Assembly: GCA_964057225.1 (NCBI GenBank)
Contig: OZ059898.1
Coordinates: 14,037,767 to 14,101,766 of the forward strand
Direction: 5' to 3'
DNA: 64,000 nucleotides
Source of the DNA: Auanema rhodensis
Lineage: Eukaryota; Nematoda; Chromadorea; Rhabditida; Rhabditidae
Shown: piece by piece, positions 10,649 to 21,700 of the stretch
How positions within the stretch are numbered: the stretch's first letter is position 1
Layout: the number at the start of each line of letters is the position of its first letter
Notes under the pieces: model-generated
The model's input: only the letters and a program-made list of their open reading frames with translations
Database searches by the model: none
What the model was told of the DNA's origin: nothing
Position numbers and translations under genes: made by a program

Positions 10649-10845
10649 TACGATGGCTCTTGAACTATTAGATTAGATGAGTTGACACATCTTTGACTTC
10701 ATTGATAATTACGAATGAAAAGCAGTAACATATTTTTTTCAAACGTTTCACATCGAAAATTCAAAAATGGACAAGCTCAAGTACTTTCAAAATCTTTGCA
10801 ACATATTGCAAAACGTCAAACCATTCTTAAAAAATGAAAAATGTA

Positions 10846-10917
10846 TGCGTTCGGGGGAAATCGAACCCCCGTCGAATGCTTGGAAGGCATCCATGCTGAC
10901 CATTACACCACGAACGC
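10846..10917 (-). tRNA. tRNA-Gly-TCC: tRNA-Gly(UCC), C61 variant
   Basis: C61 to T. Confidence 0.7.
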
Positions 10918-11114
10918 TACGATGGCTCTTGAACTATTTGATTAGATGAGTTGACACATCTTTGACTTCATATATAATTACGAATGAAAAGCAGTAACAT
11001 ATTTTTTTCAAACGTTTCACATCAAAAAATCAAAAATGGACAAGCTCAAGTATTTTCCAAATCTTTGCAACATATTGCAAAACGTCAAACCATTCTTAAA
11101 AAATGAAAAATGTA

Positions 11115-11186
11115 TGCGTTCGGGGGAAATCGAACCCCCGTCGAATGCTTGGAAGGCATCCATGCTGACCATTACACCACGAACGC
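11115..11186 (-). tRNA. tRNA-Gly-TCC: tRNA-Gly(UCC), C61 variant
   Basis: C61 to T. Confidence 0.7.
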
Positions 11187-11379
11187 TACAATAGGTTGTG
11201 AACTATTAGATTAGATGAGTTGACACATCTTTGACTTCATATATAATTACGAATGAAAAGCAGAAACATATTTTTTTCAAACGTTTCACATCAAAAATTC
11301 AAAAATGGACAAGCTCAAGTATTTTCAAAATCTTTGCAACATATTGCAATCAAATCATTCACAAAAAATGAAAAATGTA

Positions 11380-11451
11380 TGCGTTCGGGGGGAATCAAAC
11401 CCCCGTCGAATGCTTGGAAGGCATCCATGCTGACCATTACACCACGAACGC
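11380..11451 (-). tRNA. tRNA-Gly-TCC: tRNA-Gly(UCC), C56 variant
   Basis: C56 to T. Confidence 0.6.
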
Positions 11452-11648
11452 TACGATGGCTCTTGAACTGTTAGATTAGATGAGTTGACACATCTTTGAC
11501 TTCATTGATAATTACGAATGAAAAGCAGTAACATATTTTTTTCAAACGTTTCACATCGAAAATTCAAAAATGGACAAGCTCAAGTACTTTCAAAATCTTT
11601 GCAACATATTGCAAAACGTCAAATCATTCAGCAAAAATGAAAAATGTA

Positions 11649-11720
11649 TGCGTTCGGGGGAAATCGAACCCCCGTCGAATGATTGGAAGGCATCCATGCT
11701 GACCATTACACCACGAACGC
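11649..11720 (-). pseudogene. tRNA-Gly(UCC), degenerate copy
   Basis: C61 to T plus G39 to T, which opens the anticodon stem at 31:39. Confidence 0.6.
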
Positions 11721-11913
11721 TACAATAGGTTGTGAACTATTAGATTAGATGAGTTGACACATCTTTGACTTCATTGATAATTACGAATGAAAAGCAGTAA
11801 CATATTTTTTTCAAACGTTTCACATCAAAAATTCAAAAATGGACAAGCTCAAGTATTTTCAAAATCTTTGCAATATATTGCAATCAAATCATTCACAAAA
11901 AATGAAAAATGTA

Positions 11914-11985
11914 TGCGTTCGGGGGGAATCGAACCCCCGTCGAATGCTTGGAAGGCATCCATGCTGACCATTACACCACGAACGC
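11914..11985 (-). tRNA. tRNA-Gly-TCC: tRNA-Gly(UCC)
   Basis: Consensus. Confidence 0.93.
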
Positions 11986-12178
11986 TACGATGGCTCTTGA
12001 ACTATTAGATTAGATGAGTTGACACATCTTTGACTTCATTGATAATTACGAATGAAAAGCAGTAACATATTTTTTTCAAACGTTTCACATCAAAAATTCA
12101 AAAATGGACAAGCTCAAGTACTTTCAAAATCTTTGCAACATATTGCAATCAAATCATTCACAAAAAATGAAAAATGTA

Positions 12179-12250
12179 TGCGTTCGGGGGGAATCGAACC
12201 CCCGTCGAATGCTTGGAAGGCATCCATGCTGACTATTACACCACGAACGC
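12179..12250 (-). tRNA. tRNA-Gly-TCC: tRNA-Gly(UCC), D-loop variant
   Basis: G18 to A in the D loop, inside the A box. Confidence 0.7.
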
Positions 12251-12446
12251 TACGATGGCTCTTGAACTATTAGATTAGATGAGTTGACACATCTTTGACT
12301 TCATATATAATTACAGAATGAGAAGCAGAAACATATTTTTTTAACGTTTCACATCAAAAAATCAAAAATGGACAAGCTCAAGTATTTTCAAGATCTTTGC
12401 AACATATAGCAAAACGTCAAACCATTCTTAAAAAATGAAAAATGTA

Positions 12447-12518
12447 TGCGTTCGGGGGGAATCGAACCCCCGTCGAATGCTTGGAAGGCATCCATGCTGA
12501 CCATTACACCACGAACGC
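12447..12518 (-). tRNA. tRNA-Gly-TCC: tRNA-Gly(UCC)
   Basis: Consensus; next to the solo LTR at 12577. Confidence 0.93.
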
Positions 12519-12576
12519 TACGATGGCTCTTGAACTATTAGATTAGATGAGTTGACACATCTTTGACTTCATATAT

Positions 12577-12921
12577 CGTTCCGTTATGCTCCTGCGTCGA
12601 TAATATAAACCATTGTAGTTTATACTATGACGCGCATAGTATTCCTTGGTGTAGCGGTAAGGAATAAAGAGCATAAGGTCAATCATAAGATAAAAGAGAG
12701 AAAGATTTATTAGCATGAAACTACAACAATAATATACAAAGATAAAGATACAATACAATAAGATAAATATAAGTATAAAGACTAAACTACAAGCCGTCCA
12801 TGAGCTTGCTAAGAGGCGAACTCCCGACCAAGGGAACGAGGGAAGGCGGAGCCATTCCTCGGTCCTCTGGTCGTCTGGCTCTAACCCTTCAGCTACATAT
12901 ATGGGGAGTCCGAATGGAACG
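12577..12921 (-). mobile_element. Solo LTR of family B, minus orientation
   Basis: 345 bp, reverse complement of the full B LTR (compare 29826-30170), with complete CGTTCC/GGAACG ends. It is flanked by ATAT (12573-12576 and 12922-12925); the intact monomer reads catatataattac. This is an insertion reduced to a solo LTR, independent of the other B copies. It lies 58 bp 5' of the tRNA gene ending at 12518. Confidence 0.93.
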
Positions 12922-13065
12922 ATATAATTACAGAATGAAAAGCAGAAACATATTTTTTTCAAACGTTTCACATCAAAAATTCAAAAATGGACAAGCTCAA
13001 GTATTTTCAAGATCTTTGCAACATATAGCAAAACGTCAAACCATTCTTAAAAAATGAAAAATGTA

Positions 13066-13137
13066 TGCCTTCGGGGGGAATCGAACCTCCGTCGAATGCT
13101 TGGAAGGCATCCATGCTGACCATTACACCACGAACGC
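13066..13137 (-). pseudogene. tRNA-Gly(UCC), degenerate copy
   Basis: Breaks pair 3:70 and one T-stem pair, as at 1232. Confidence 0.7.
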
Positions 13138-13334
13138 TACAATAGGTTGTGAACTATTAGATTAGATGAGTTGACACATCTTTGACTTCATATATAATTA
13201 CGAATGAAAAGCAGTAACATATTTTTTTCAAACGTTTCACATCAAAAATTCAAAAATGGACAAGCTCAAGTACTTTCAAAATCTTTGCAACATATTGCAA
13301 AACGTCAAACCATTCTTAAAAAATGAAAAATGTA

Positions 13335-13406
13335 TGCGTTCGGGGGGAATCGAACCCCCGTCGAATGCTTGGAAGGCATCCATGCTGACCATTACACCAC
13401 GAACGC
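13335..13406 (-). tRNA. tRNA-Gly-TCC: tRNA-Gly(UCC)
   Basis: Consensus. Confidence 0.93.
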
Positions 13407-13597
13407 TACGATGGCTCTTGAACTATTAGATTAGATGAGTTGACACATCTTTGACTTCATTGATAATTACGAATGAAAAGCAGAAACATATTTTTTCAAC
13501 GTTTCACATCAAAAATTCAAAAATGGACAAGCTCAAGTATTTTCAAAATCTTTGCAACATATTGCAATCAAATCGTTCACAAAAAATGAAAAATGTA

Positions 13598-13669
13598 TGC
13601 GTTCGGGGGGAATCGAACCCCCGTCGAATGCTTGGAAGGCATCCATGCTGACCATTACACCACGAACGC
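13598..13669 (-). tRNA. tRNA-Gly-TCC: tRNA-Gly(UCC)
   Basis: Consensus. Confidence 0.93.
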
Positions 13670-13862
13670 TACGATGGCTCTTGAACTATTTGATTAGATG
13701 AGTTGACACATCTTTGACTTCATTGATAATTACGAATGAAAAGCAGTAACATATTTTTTTCAAACGTTTCACATCAAAAATTCAAAGATGGACAAGCTCA
13801 AGTATTTTCAAAATCTTTGCAACATATTGCAATCAAATCGTTCAGAAAAAATGAAAAATGTG

Positions 13863-13934
13863 TGCTTTCGGGGGGAATCGAACCCCCGTCGAATGCTTGG
13901 AAGGCATCCATGCTGACCATTACACCACGAACGC
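13863..13934 (-). tRNA. tRNA-Gly-TCC: tRNA-Gly(UCC)
   Basis: C70 to A, mismatch 3:70; last gene before element A. Confidence 0.7.
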
Positions 13935-14071
13935 TACAATAGGTTGTGAACTATTAGATTAGATGAGTTGACACATCTTTGACTTCATATATAATTACAG
14001 AATGAAAAGCAGAAACATATTTTTTTCAAACGTTTCACATCAAAAATTCAAAAATGGACAAGCTCAAGTAT

Positions 14072-14436
14072 CGTTCCATGCGGACGCCTAGTGTATGTAG
14101 TTAGTGGGTTAGAGTTAGACTGACTAGAGGACTGAGGAATAGCTCCGCCTTACCTCGGTTCTCTAACCAGGAGTTCGCCTCTTAGCAAGCCCATGGACGG
14201 TTTGTATCTAGTTTAGTTTATCTTGTACATTAGTCATTGTCTTGTAAATGTAGTCTACTCCATTCTTGTATTATTGTAGTGTAATGTTGTTGTATCGTGT
14301 ATAATAAATCTATCCTTTTCCTTATCTTATGATATCCTTATGCTCTGTTTTCATACGCTACACTTATGGAATACTATCCGCGTAGTTGAGCAGACTACAA
14401 TGGTCTGTTCAGTATACGCAGGAGCATAATGGAACG
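14072..14436 (+). repeat. Element A 5' LTR
   Basis: 365 bp. Ends are an 8-bp inverted repeat (CGTTCCAT / ATGGAACG) rather than TG...CA. It holds an AATAAA hexamer at 14303-14308 in a context (AATAAATCT) shared with the B-family LTRs. Confidence 0.95.
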
Positions 14437-14449
14437 TGGAGGTTCCACC
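14437..14449 (+). other. Element A primer-binding-like site
   Basis: TGGAGGTTCCACC starts at the first base after the 5' LTR, as a primer-binding site should. The same 13 bases follow the LTR in families B and C. I could not match it to the 3' end of a tRNA I know; TGGA-GGT-TCCA is itself palindromic. Confidence 0.7.
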
Positions 14450-15775
14450 TCGAACTCACTTTTGATCAAAATTAACCTCGAAAAGTCCATTTTTTGAAAC
14501 TAAATTAAAATTTCCTCCACGGTTAGCAACTAAATGTAGGCGCCAACTTGTATTTAGGGTACAGATACAAGGGATCTCTTTTGATTGAGAGATAGGACAA
14601 AAATTTTTCAAAAATTGCCCGCCGTTCTCATATTTAAACCGTCTGAATGTCCACCCTTTGTAATACCGTATCTCGTACCGCTTCTTATGCATTTTTTTTT
14701 GAGGACGTTTGGACTAAAATAGAGAACGATTTTACCAGACGAAAACTAATCGAATTTTGATTACATTTTGCAATGAGAAGAATAACTCTTGGAAACAAAA
14801 TAACATAAACGCGCGCATAACTATAACATTTTTAATTTTGTGGTCAGGACTAGCATACTTCAAATTATGATCATATTCAGACGCACAAGATCACAGATTG
14901 AATAACATTTTGCGGGAAATTGACTGAAAGTCAGAGAAAATCATTAAGATAGACCACACTAGTCCGAAAAATCCTGGTAAATCTGCTCAGTGAGACTTTT
15001 TTAGCTCTTACTTGACAGTCAGGTCAGGTTGGCGAAAACATAACTGCTTTGGATTTTATCCCCATAGAGTATGTAACCTTCCTCAACTCATTTTGTTGCA
15101 TACATCATAAGATAACCACATATTCCTACCGTAACCTTAAAATTTTCACATATTTCTGTTAAAACCGGAATAATTTTCGTATTCTTCAGCAAATAAGCGA
15201 AAAAAAAAAAAAAAAATTTTCTCGTTCTTTTGTTGTTCATATTTGATTGCGAAATTTTATTTAATAATTTTACTTCAAAAAGGTACAATCGAAAAAAAAA
15301 AAAAAGAAAAAAGCGATGTAATTTTCTATTCATTTGTGAACGACAAAGGAAACACAAAGTAAACTTATGCCTCATACACTTTTTGTATTGTGAAGGTTAT
15401 TCAAAATGGTTGCAATTCCATTTTGAAATTGGTTCCAAGTGACTAAAAGAACCGGAAACACAAAAGAAAAAAAAAATTTTTGAAAAGTACACATGTACAA
15501 CAAACACCGTCATTACGGATTTAATAGAAGGACCGAGTATGTCAAATTATAAACACGATTGCTGATTGCCGAATACGGTGGATGGGCGGAGTTAGATCTC
15601 TGGCCAAGATTGAAAATTCCTTCTCATTCACCCTGCAGCATCGCCCCAGCGACGCACGAAAAGTTTCTACTTTAATACAACTCTCATCCTATCTACAGAA
15701 TACTCAGCTACTAACGTCAACATCCCTCACGTAGCCCACCACTCTCGGTTTTTCCAAACCAAGAGTACTACAAAG
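14450..15775 (+). other. Element A 5' leader (untranslated)
   Basis: No convincing gene. Two pairs of inverted words are interleaved at 14840-14965 (see findings). A block from about 14950 to 15085 is well conserved with family B (30690-30820). Long A runs lie near 15200-15216 and 15293-15304. The leader then runs into the conserved stretch before the ORF start, where the words ctctcggtttttccaaacc are shared with family B. Confidence 0.7.
14840..14965 (+). promoter_or_regulatory. Interleaved inverted repeats, possible pseudoknot (element A leader)
   Basis: GTGGTC (14840-14845) and GGACTAG (14847-14853) are followed about 100 nt later by GACCAC (14952-14957) and CTAGTCC (14959-14965). The order 1-2-1'-2' allows a pseudoknot or two competing helices. 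Both pairs are kept in family B at the same spacing. Confidence 0.45.
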
Positions 15776-18700
15776 GTGGCAAAGAGATTTGCTTCGGCTT
15801 TTTCAGCCCTTCACCCATCAGATTCTAACAGCGACGCTACCGTCGCTAGCCGTACAAGAAGCCGCACACGACTCCTCAGTGTTCAAATAGAAGAGTCTAA
15901 TCAGCCGGACGAAAAGCCGAAACCACAACTCGACAAATTCTATACTCCACGCGAAGGTACATATTCACCTTCTGACGACACCGACGAAGACCCGGACTTC
16001 ATCATAGCCGACGGCAACGCTCAAACTCCCACTACAAACCCCAAGGTACGCTCATTTAATACTAATAAAAATCGAAAAATTCAAAAAGAAAATCCGACAA
16101 CCGTATCTGCCTCTCCTGTTAACTCAGATCCAAACACTTTATCAGCTATCACTGATAACACACTCTCTCCTTCTATAGAGCTAACCCAGAGTCCACAGGC
16201 GTATTCCGCAACTACAGACCTTCGAAACTCTTCAAATCAAGAGCTCACCGAAGCTAATACTAGCCAATCTCCTTTATCAGCTATCACTGATAAGCTCAAA
16301 AAGAATATTTCCAATAAGAGGAAAACCAGCACACCCCGTAAACGAACAAAAGTAACCACTGAGGCAGAAGCACCCTCCGCAGAAGCTTCAGAAGTTTCAC
16401 CGTTATCACTTACAACTGATAAGTACAAAAACAAGAGATCGTTAACAGCCCGACTGATAAAGATCTTAAACTTATCTCCAGGTGATAAAGCAACAACTCC
16501 CAATACCGTAAGACCTCGATTTGCTTCACATAACTCTTATCTTAACAAATCAGATAGCGCAATCCTTAGCTCCCAATCAACTCCTATAACACCGCCTCAG
16601 GCATCTGGCAGGGTTATCAAGGTCCAAAAAGCTCGTTCTACAACAGCGGTTCCCGTTATAAGCTCTTCAATCGATTCAGAGACCGGTGGCTCTTCAGAGA
16701 CAAGAAGAAACACTTACCCAGAAGCATCAATAAGTGAAGTGATAACATCACCTATCACACACCCCAAAGGCATTTCATCAGAAATGACTGAAACACCACG
16801 TCTCCCGGGAGCTGGTAAATCAACCATTGCTCAGGCATTAAGCTCTCCATACTGCCCCATATATGATGGAAGTCGTAACTTTCGAGATTTCGTTGCGAAA
16901 TTTAACACCTTCTCTAATGCCTTAGGCTTAGTGATGCCTGAGAGATTAACTATCTTGCCTCTACTTCTCAAAAATGAAAGAGCGGAAGAAGCTTATACAC
17001 AGCTGGCCAATGAAATAAAGACAGCTGGACCTTGGATCACACTGATCGAAGAGTTAACATCGAAGCTTTGCCCTGAATATAATCAGGACCCGGCACTGAT
17101 AACGCTTCAAAATTCCACCCAAGGCGACTTATCAGTGGATGGATTTGCGCAAACCCTACGTAACTTAAGTTTGAACGCATTTTCTCAGAGTGATCCTCAC
17201 AAGGATCACATCCTCCGATCAACATTTTTGCGAGGACTCAAAAACAGCATACGCCCTGGGGTAATCAGAGCAAAACCCAAAACTTTTTCTGAAGCTATTG
17301 ATAACGCCCGTTGGGAAGAATCAATAGCTAATCAAGTAGCTGACCCTCAAGCGTTACTTGTAAACGCAATAGAAAGAACATTCCCACAAAGGAGAGATCC
17401 TGGTAGGCGAGGAAACGGTAGAGGATATCAATCATTCAACAATAAAAATTATCAAAATTATCAAAATTATCAAAATTCATCAAACTATCAAAAACCTCAA
17501 AATTATCAAAATTCATTTGCAAGAAATCGCAATTTTGGTAATCGCGGTCGAAATTTTTCAAATCAACCTAACTCGAATTGGTATCAAAGAAATAATACTT
17601 TATCACGCAACCAGGAGATAAACGATAACCGTCAACGCTTAAATAATCCCTTCAGGGGAAATAACAACAACAGAGGAAGAGGAAGAGGCTCTAGAGTCAA
17701 TAACTTGACTTTAATATCTCCTTTAACATTAGCAGTAGCTTTATCAGTAATCTTATCACTGATCACCACTGTGGAAGCTTATCAGCTATGCACAAAAGCT
17801 ACCGGAGGAGCCCTTCTGATTCCACCTTCCCTTAGAAAATGTTCCATACCATCAACAAAACACGTGCTTCGGACAAGAATTCATCTTTACACAAGAAATC
17901 AAACAGCTCACGAATGGGACGCCTGGAGATGCTCTAAAGAGGTTCATAAAATATGTATAAGAGACCTCCTATTTCTTCGAGACTACAACAGTACAGTTGA
18001 CAGAATCGAAAAAATACCAGCCGCAGAATGCAGGTTGGCAGTACGAGATAGGAAATGGAGCTCTGAGGAATTGAAAAAACTTGATAGCATTACATATGCA
18101 ACAAACGAGCCAACATTTTCGCCCGGACGATCGCTCAATAATGAACAATGCGAAGAAAAACCTCGACTGGTACTAGAACGAGGAGTAATGACAAGAATGC
18201 CAGATGACACTGTAATATCGAATTTAATTTTGAATACTGAAGGCTGTCTTTCGCATCACGGAGAATGTGCGTCTAACACTTCTATAATCATTTGGGACAA
18301 ACAGCCTTACGAGAATCGTTGTAATTACATTGACATGAGCGAATATGATGCTATAATTGGAGACAGCATCATTCTCATCCCAACAACGCAGTCTGCACTT
18401 GTCATTGAGAACAAAAAAGTCCCGAAAGAAATATCATCTTGTTTCCAACAACCAATTTTTCACACTACAACTGGAAATTATATTCTCTTCCCGAAGTTCC
18501 CAAACGACATCAATATACATGAACTGATCGAAAGAGAATTCAAGAAATTACCGCCAAAAAGGACAAAAAGAGCCATTGCAGAATGCAAGGTTGAAATGAA
18601 CAAAGAATGGATTCAACAACAGGAAGATTTTGAAACAATAATTTTAAACATATGCCCATATCCATTTCTCCGACCAGTTATGAGCAACCCGGGAATTTCC

Positions 18701-21700
18701 CAAATTATCCCACTCATGCGTAGCAGACAAATAGCAGATCCTTCATACTCTGTTGTCGACTGGATTTCCGCACATCCTGAGAAATTCTATTTCTTTCTTC
18801 GAAATCCCGTCTCAGATAAATCAATACAACGATTTTTCAAAATTTACGAACTGCGTAACCCTGAAGAGGCTATACTCTTCTTTTTGGCACAAAAAGAGCT
18901 GGCAGCAACCACAAGAGGCGCTATCCGGTACCTTACTTCTCTACAACTATTAGAGCAGATCGGCGACAGATTGTCAGCGGAAGAATTTGACGAAAAACTC
19001 TTAAAGAAAGATGGATCATACCGCGAAAGAGCAGAAATCATAGCATTAGAACTAGCATTTACGCCCGTAGTATTTGAAAACAACTTGTCGGTACCATCAA
19101 AACAAGAAGTTTTAAAAGCCTTTGTGAACATGCCGCCTACGAGGCCCAGTTTAACGACTGATAGTGAGGAGGAGAGAAGAGTACTTGAAAACACTCTCGA
19201 CTTATATCACAACATAATCAAACTACGCGTGGCTAGGCCAAATAGAACGATAGCCGCCAAGGATGATGAAAGGTTTCGTCATCTGCCGGTTCCTGCCACC
19301 AAACTACCAGATATACATACATTATACCACGATATAGAGAACAATTTTGGTATACCGGTGGGCCCACATCCTCGTATACAGAATCCTAGCAAAGATACGC
19401 GAGAATTGCTCATTCGGACATTCCTACCTTTGCTAGAAGACACACGCAAACCACCTTACTTGAGTAGAAGACTGCCTATTACCACCACTCAAATGACACC
19501 ACTATCAGGGCCTCCGGAAACAATTTACAAAGAACCTACAAAAAGTCAGACGACCTATGCACCACAGCCAGTAACAAAAACCGCTACCTTGGTGCAGCAA
19601 ACAACAAGATTTGATGAAACTACTGAGACAACCACGACACACGCAACAAGCACGATGTTATATGCTTTGTACACTGAGAAAACACCTTCAACAATGACAC
19701 CCATATCCGAAACCACGCTACGCTCCTTAAGGAAACAAAGAACATCATCGCCTCCTATAGAAACAAAAGCGATTCAGGCTCAGAGCAATTATATAGCATC
19801 AAAAGTGAACAATGAAATGCAAACTAATCAAAATACATCTCGAAAAATAGCACAAGATCATCTGCAATACGCTACCACAATTGTGCAGGAAGAACTACAA
19901 CGACATTTTGTGGAATCTTTTGAATCCATATGTGAAATCCAGAATAGATACCTGGAATTATGGCGTTCTATTTTACAAATAGAGCCCACAATTGCAATGA
20001 GGACCATACTAGGTAGAGACGATATTGCAGCGCGTTTTGTGGGCAGCGAGATAGTACATGTTCACATATGTCTACCTCTGAAGCCTAAGACTGTTCATTA
20101 TTCACATAAGATCAACGAAACTTGCTATCTAGAGACGCCAGTAACAACAGAGGAGAATAAATTGTATTTTGCTGCACCAGGATCGAAAGATTTATTGACA
20201 CATGGAAAAGAAATAAATTGCGATCACGTACCAACTGATGTATATTCAAAAGATGGCGAGTGGATGAATGTCAATGGGTCGGTAGAAGTGAACCCCATCT
20301 CACTTCTTGATGGTGCTCACCATCATCAAATTACACCATTGAAATTTACAGGAGCTCATCTTTATACGAATCTTTCATCACGAATATACTCAATGACTAC
20401 AGCAATCGCATACGGAGCTAGTCTTGCATCAATACGACAAAATCACGTATTACATACCATTCACAATGATCCTCAAATAACATCGACATTTAATCTTTTG
20501 AAAAGGGGCAGCGATTATATCTCGAAAGCTAAAGAATTTACATCTACAGCCTGGAACAGTGTCATAGATAGTTTGATAGGGTCAATTGAAAAAACACTCA
20601 TATTCATAGGATCCGTGGTCATAATTATCGCATTGACCATTATTGTTATCGTCATCGCTAAACTATACTTCTGTAAAACAATGCCGTTACCTATCATGCA
20701 CATTCAAGGCATGGATCATGAGCCCCCAGGCTATGAAGAAACATTGGAACTTGTTAGTCGAGCAGATCAACCAATGCCAGAAAGCATAATGAAACAATAC
20801 TATCCAGCTCTGGTGACATTTATTCCATTAGCAATGCCATTCATCTCTTCTATTAGAGCAACGGAAACAAAGTTACCTTTGATATACATATCAGTAGAGG
20901 ACAAGCTGATACTAGCACTATGGGATTCAGGCTCATCAGTCTCATATGTTAGGCTATCGACACTAAAATATTTAAATATGGCTCAACATATTAAAAAGAG
21001 ACGTTTAGTTGCAATGGCTGCTAATAAATCAACATTCACATTATATGGAAAAATAGAACTCATTATTGAAATTGCTGGTTATGAAATCGAACACACATTT
21101 TTGGTCTCGAGCGATAACGATTGCCCAGCCCCAGCGTTAATTGGACTCGACTTCATGAAAACGCTCGATAGCGAAAACATCGACGTCAGCCTGAAACCAT
21201 CCAAAAAAACGCTCGAGATTGGTAACCACGCTCTTCCTTTGATTGAACAAGAAGTCATTAAACAGAAATCAATAACTGTAAACATCATCAATTTAAAAAG
21301 ACGTATACTACAGCCTGAAGAAGAAGCTCCTATACCAATCAAAACAGACAGGCCACTCGAACAAAACGAAGTGGTAGTCTTAGGAGACAACGGAAGCGCG
21401 TTAGCCACCAGTTATCCAACAGCGTTTCGTGATACATGTGGAGTATATGTTATATTCAGAAACAATACAGATAAAACGATAGAAATAGAACCCAACTCGG
21501 TAATTGGGCAAGCAAACATAGGAGAAATCCAGTCCTGGCAGTCCATCAAGAACGAGCCAACAACGCCTTATATACCACCCGAGGCAGACTGGGAAAACAA
21601 ATTACCACACTTTCCCAGAGATTTCATGAAAGACCTTAACCTTGAGAAAGCTGACCTAACAAAGGAAGATAAACAAGAACTAACAAAAATAATCGAACAA

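Larger units (their letters stand above)
10309..11451. repeat. Partial third copy of the 2940-bp unit (5 monomers)
   Basis: tRNA starts 10309, 10577, 10846, 11115 and 11380 equal 3626, 3894, 4163, 4432 and 4697 plus 6683, with the same sequence of variant types. Confidence 0.8.
367..14071 (-). repeat. tRNA-Gly(UCC) satellite, block 1 (50 gene copies)
   Basis: Tandem monomers of 263-269 bp, each with one minus-strand tRNA-Gly(UCC) gene and about 193 bp of spacer. Downstream of each gene (left on the plus strand) the transcript would run into two short T runs (T5, then T6) within about 20 nt, which fit Pol III termination. Two kinds of 3' flank occur (one with caaaacgtcaaacc, one with caatcaaatc), which explains the 269 versus 265 bp lengths. 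Two kinds of immediate 5' flank occur (tacgatggctct or tacaataggttg). The block is interrupted by a solo LTR at 12577-12921 and ends at the insertion point of element A. Confidence 0.95.

Noticed and set aside
12543..12971. 142-codon minus-strand frame, and similar frames of 73-145 codons at other B LTRs
   Set aside because: They are read-through of the LTR sequence, with no domain, and are broken differently in different LTR copies.
571..13942. Dozens of 60-76 codon plus-strand frames in the array, and the same in later blocks
   Set aside because: They are antisense readings of the tRNA gene and its spacer; frames change with one-base differences between monomers while the tRNA is kept.
367..14071. 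CRISPR-like array (regular direct repeats)
   Set aside because: Period is about 265 bp and the whole monomer is repeated, with no unique spacers; eukaryotic tRNA genes explain it.
367..14071. tRNA-derived SINE family
   Set aside because: Copies are head-to-tail in tandem, without poly(A) tails or individual target duplications, and the tRNA part is intact with anticodon and terminator.
15088..15442. Short frames of 70-95 codons in the element A leader
   Set aside because: Low-complexity A/T-run translations, not kept in element B.
17380..20860. Removal of the Env region of element A by splicing, to give Gag-Pol
   Set aside because: A good pyrimidine-rich acceptor ends at 20856, but the donors I examined (16046, 17403, 17538) would not restore frame. 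I could not examine all donors.
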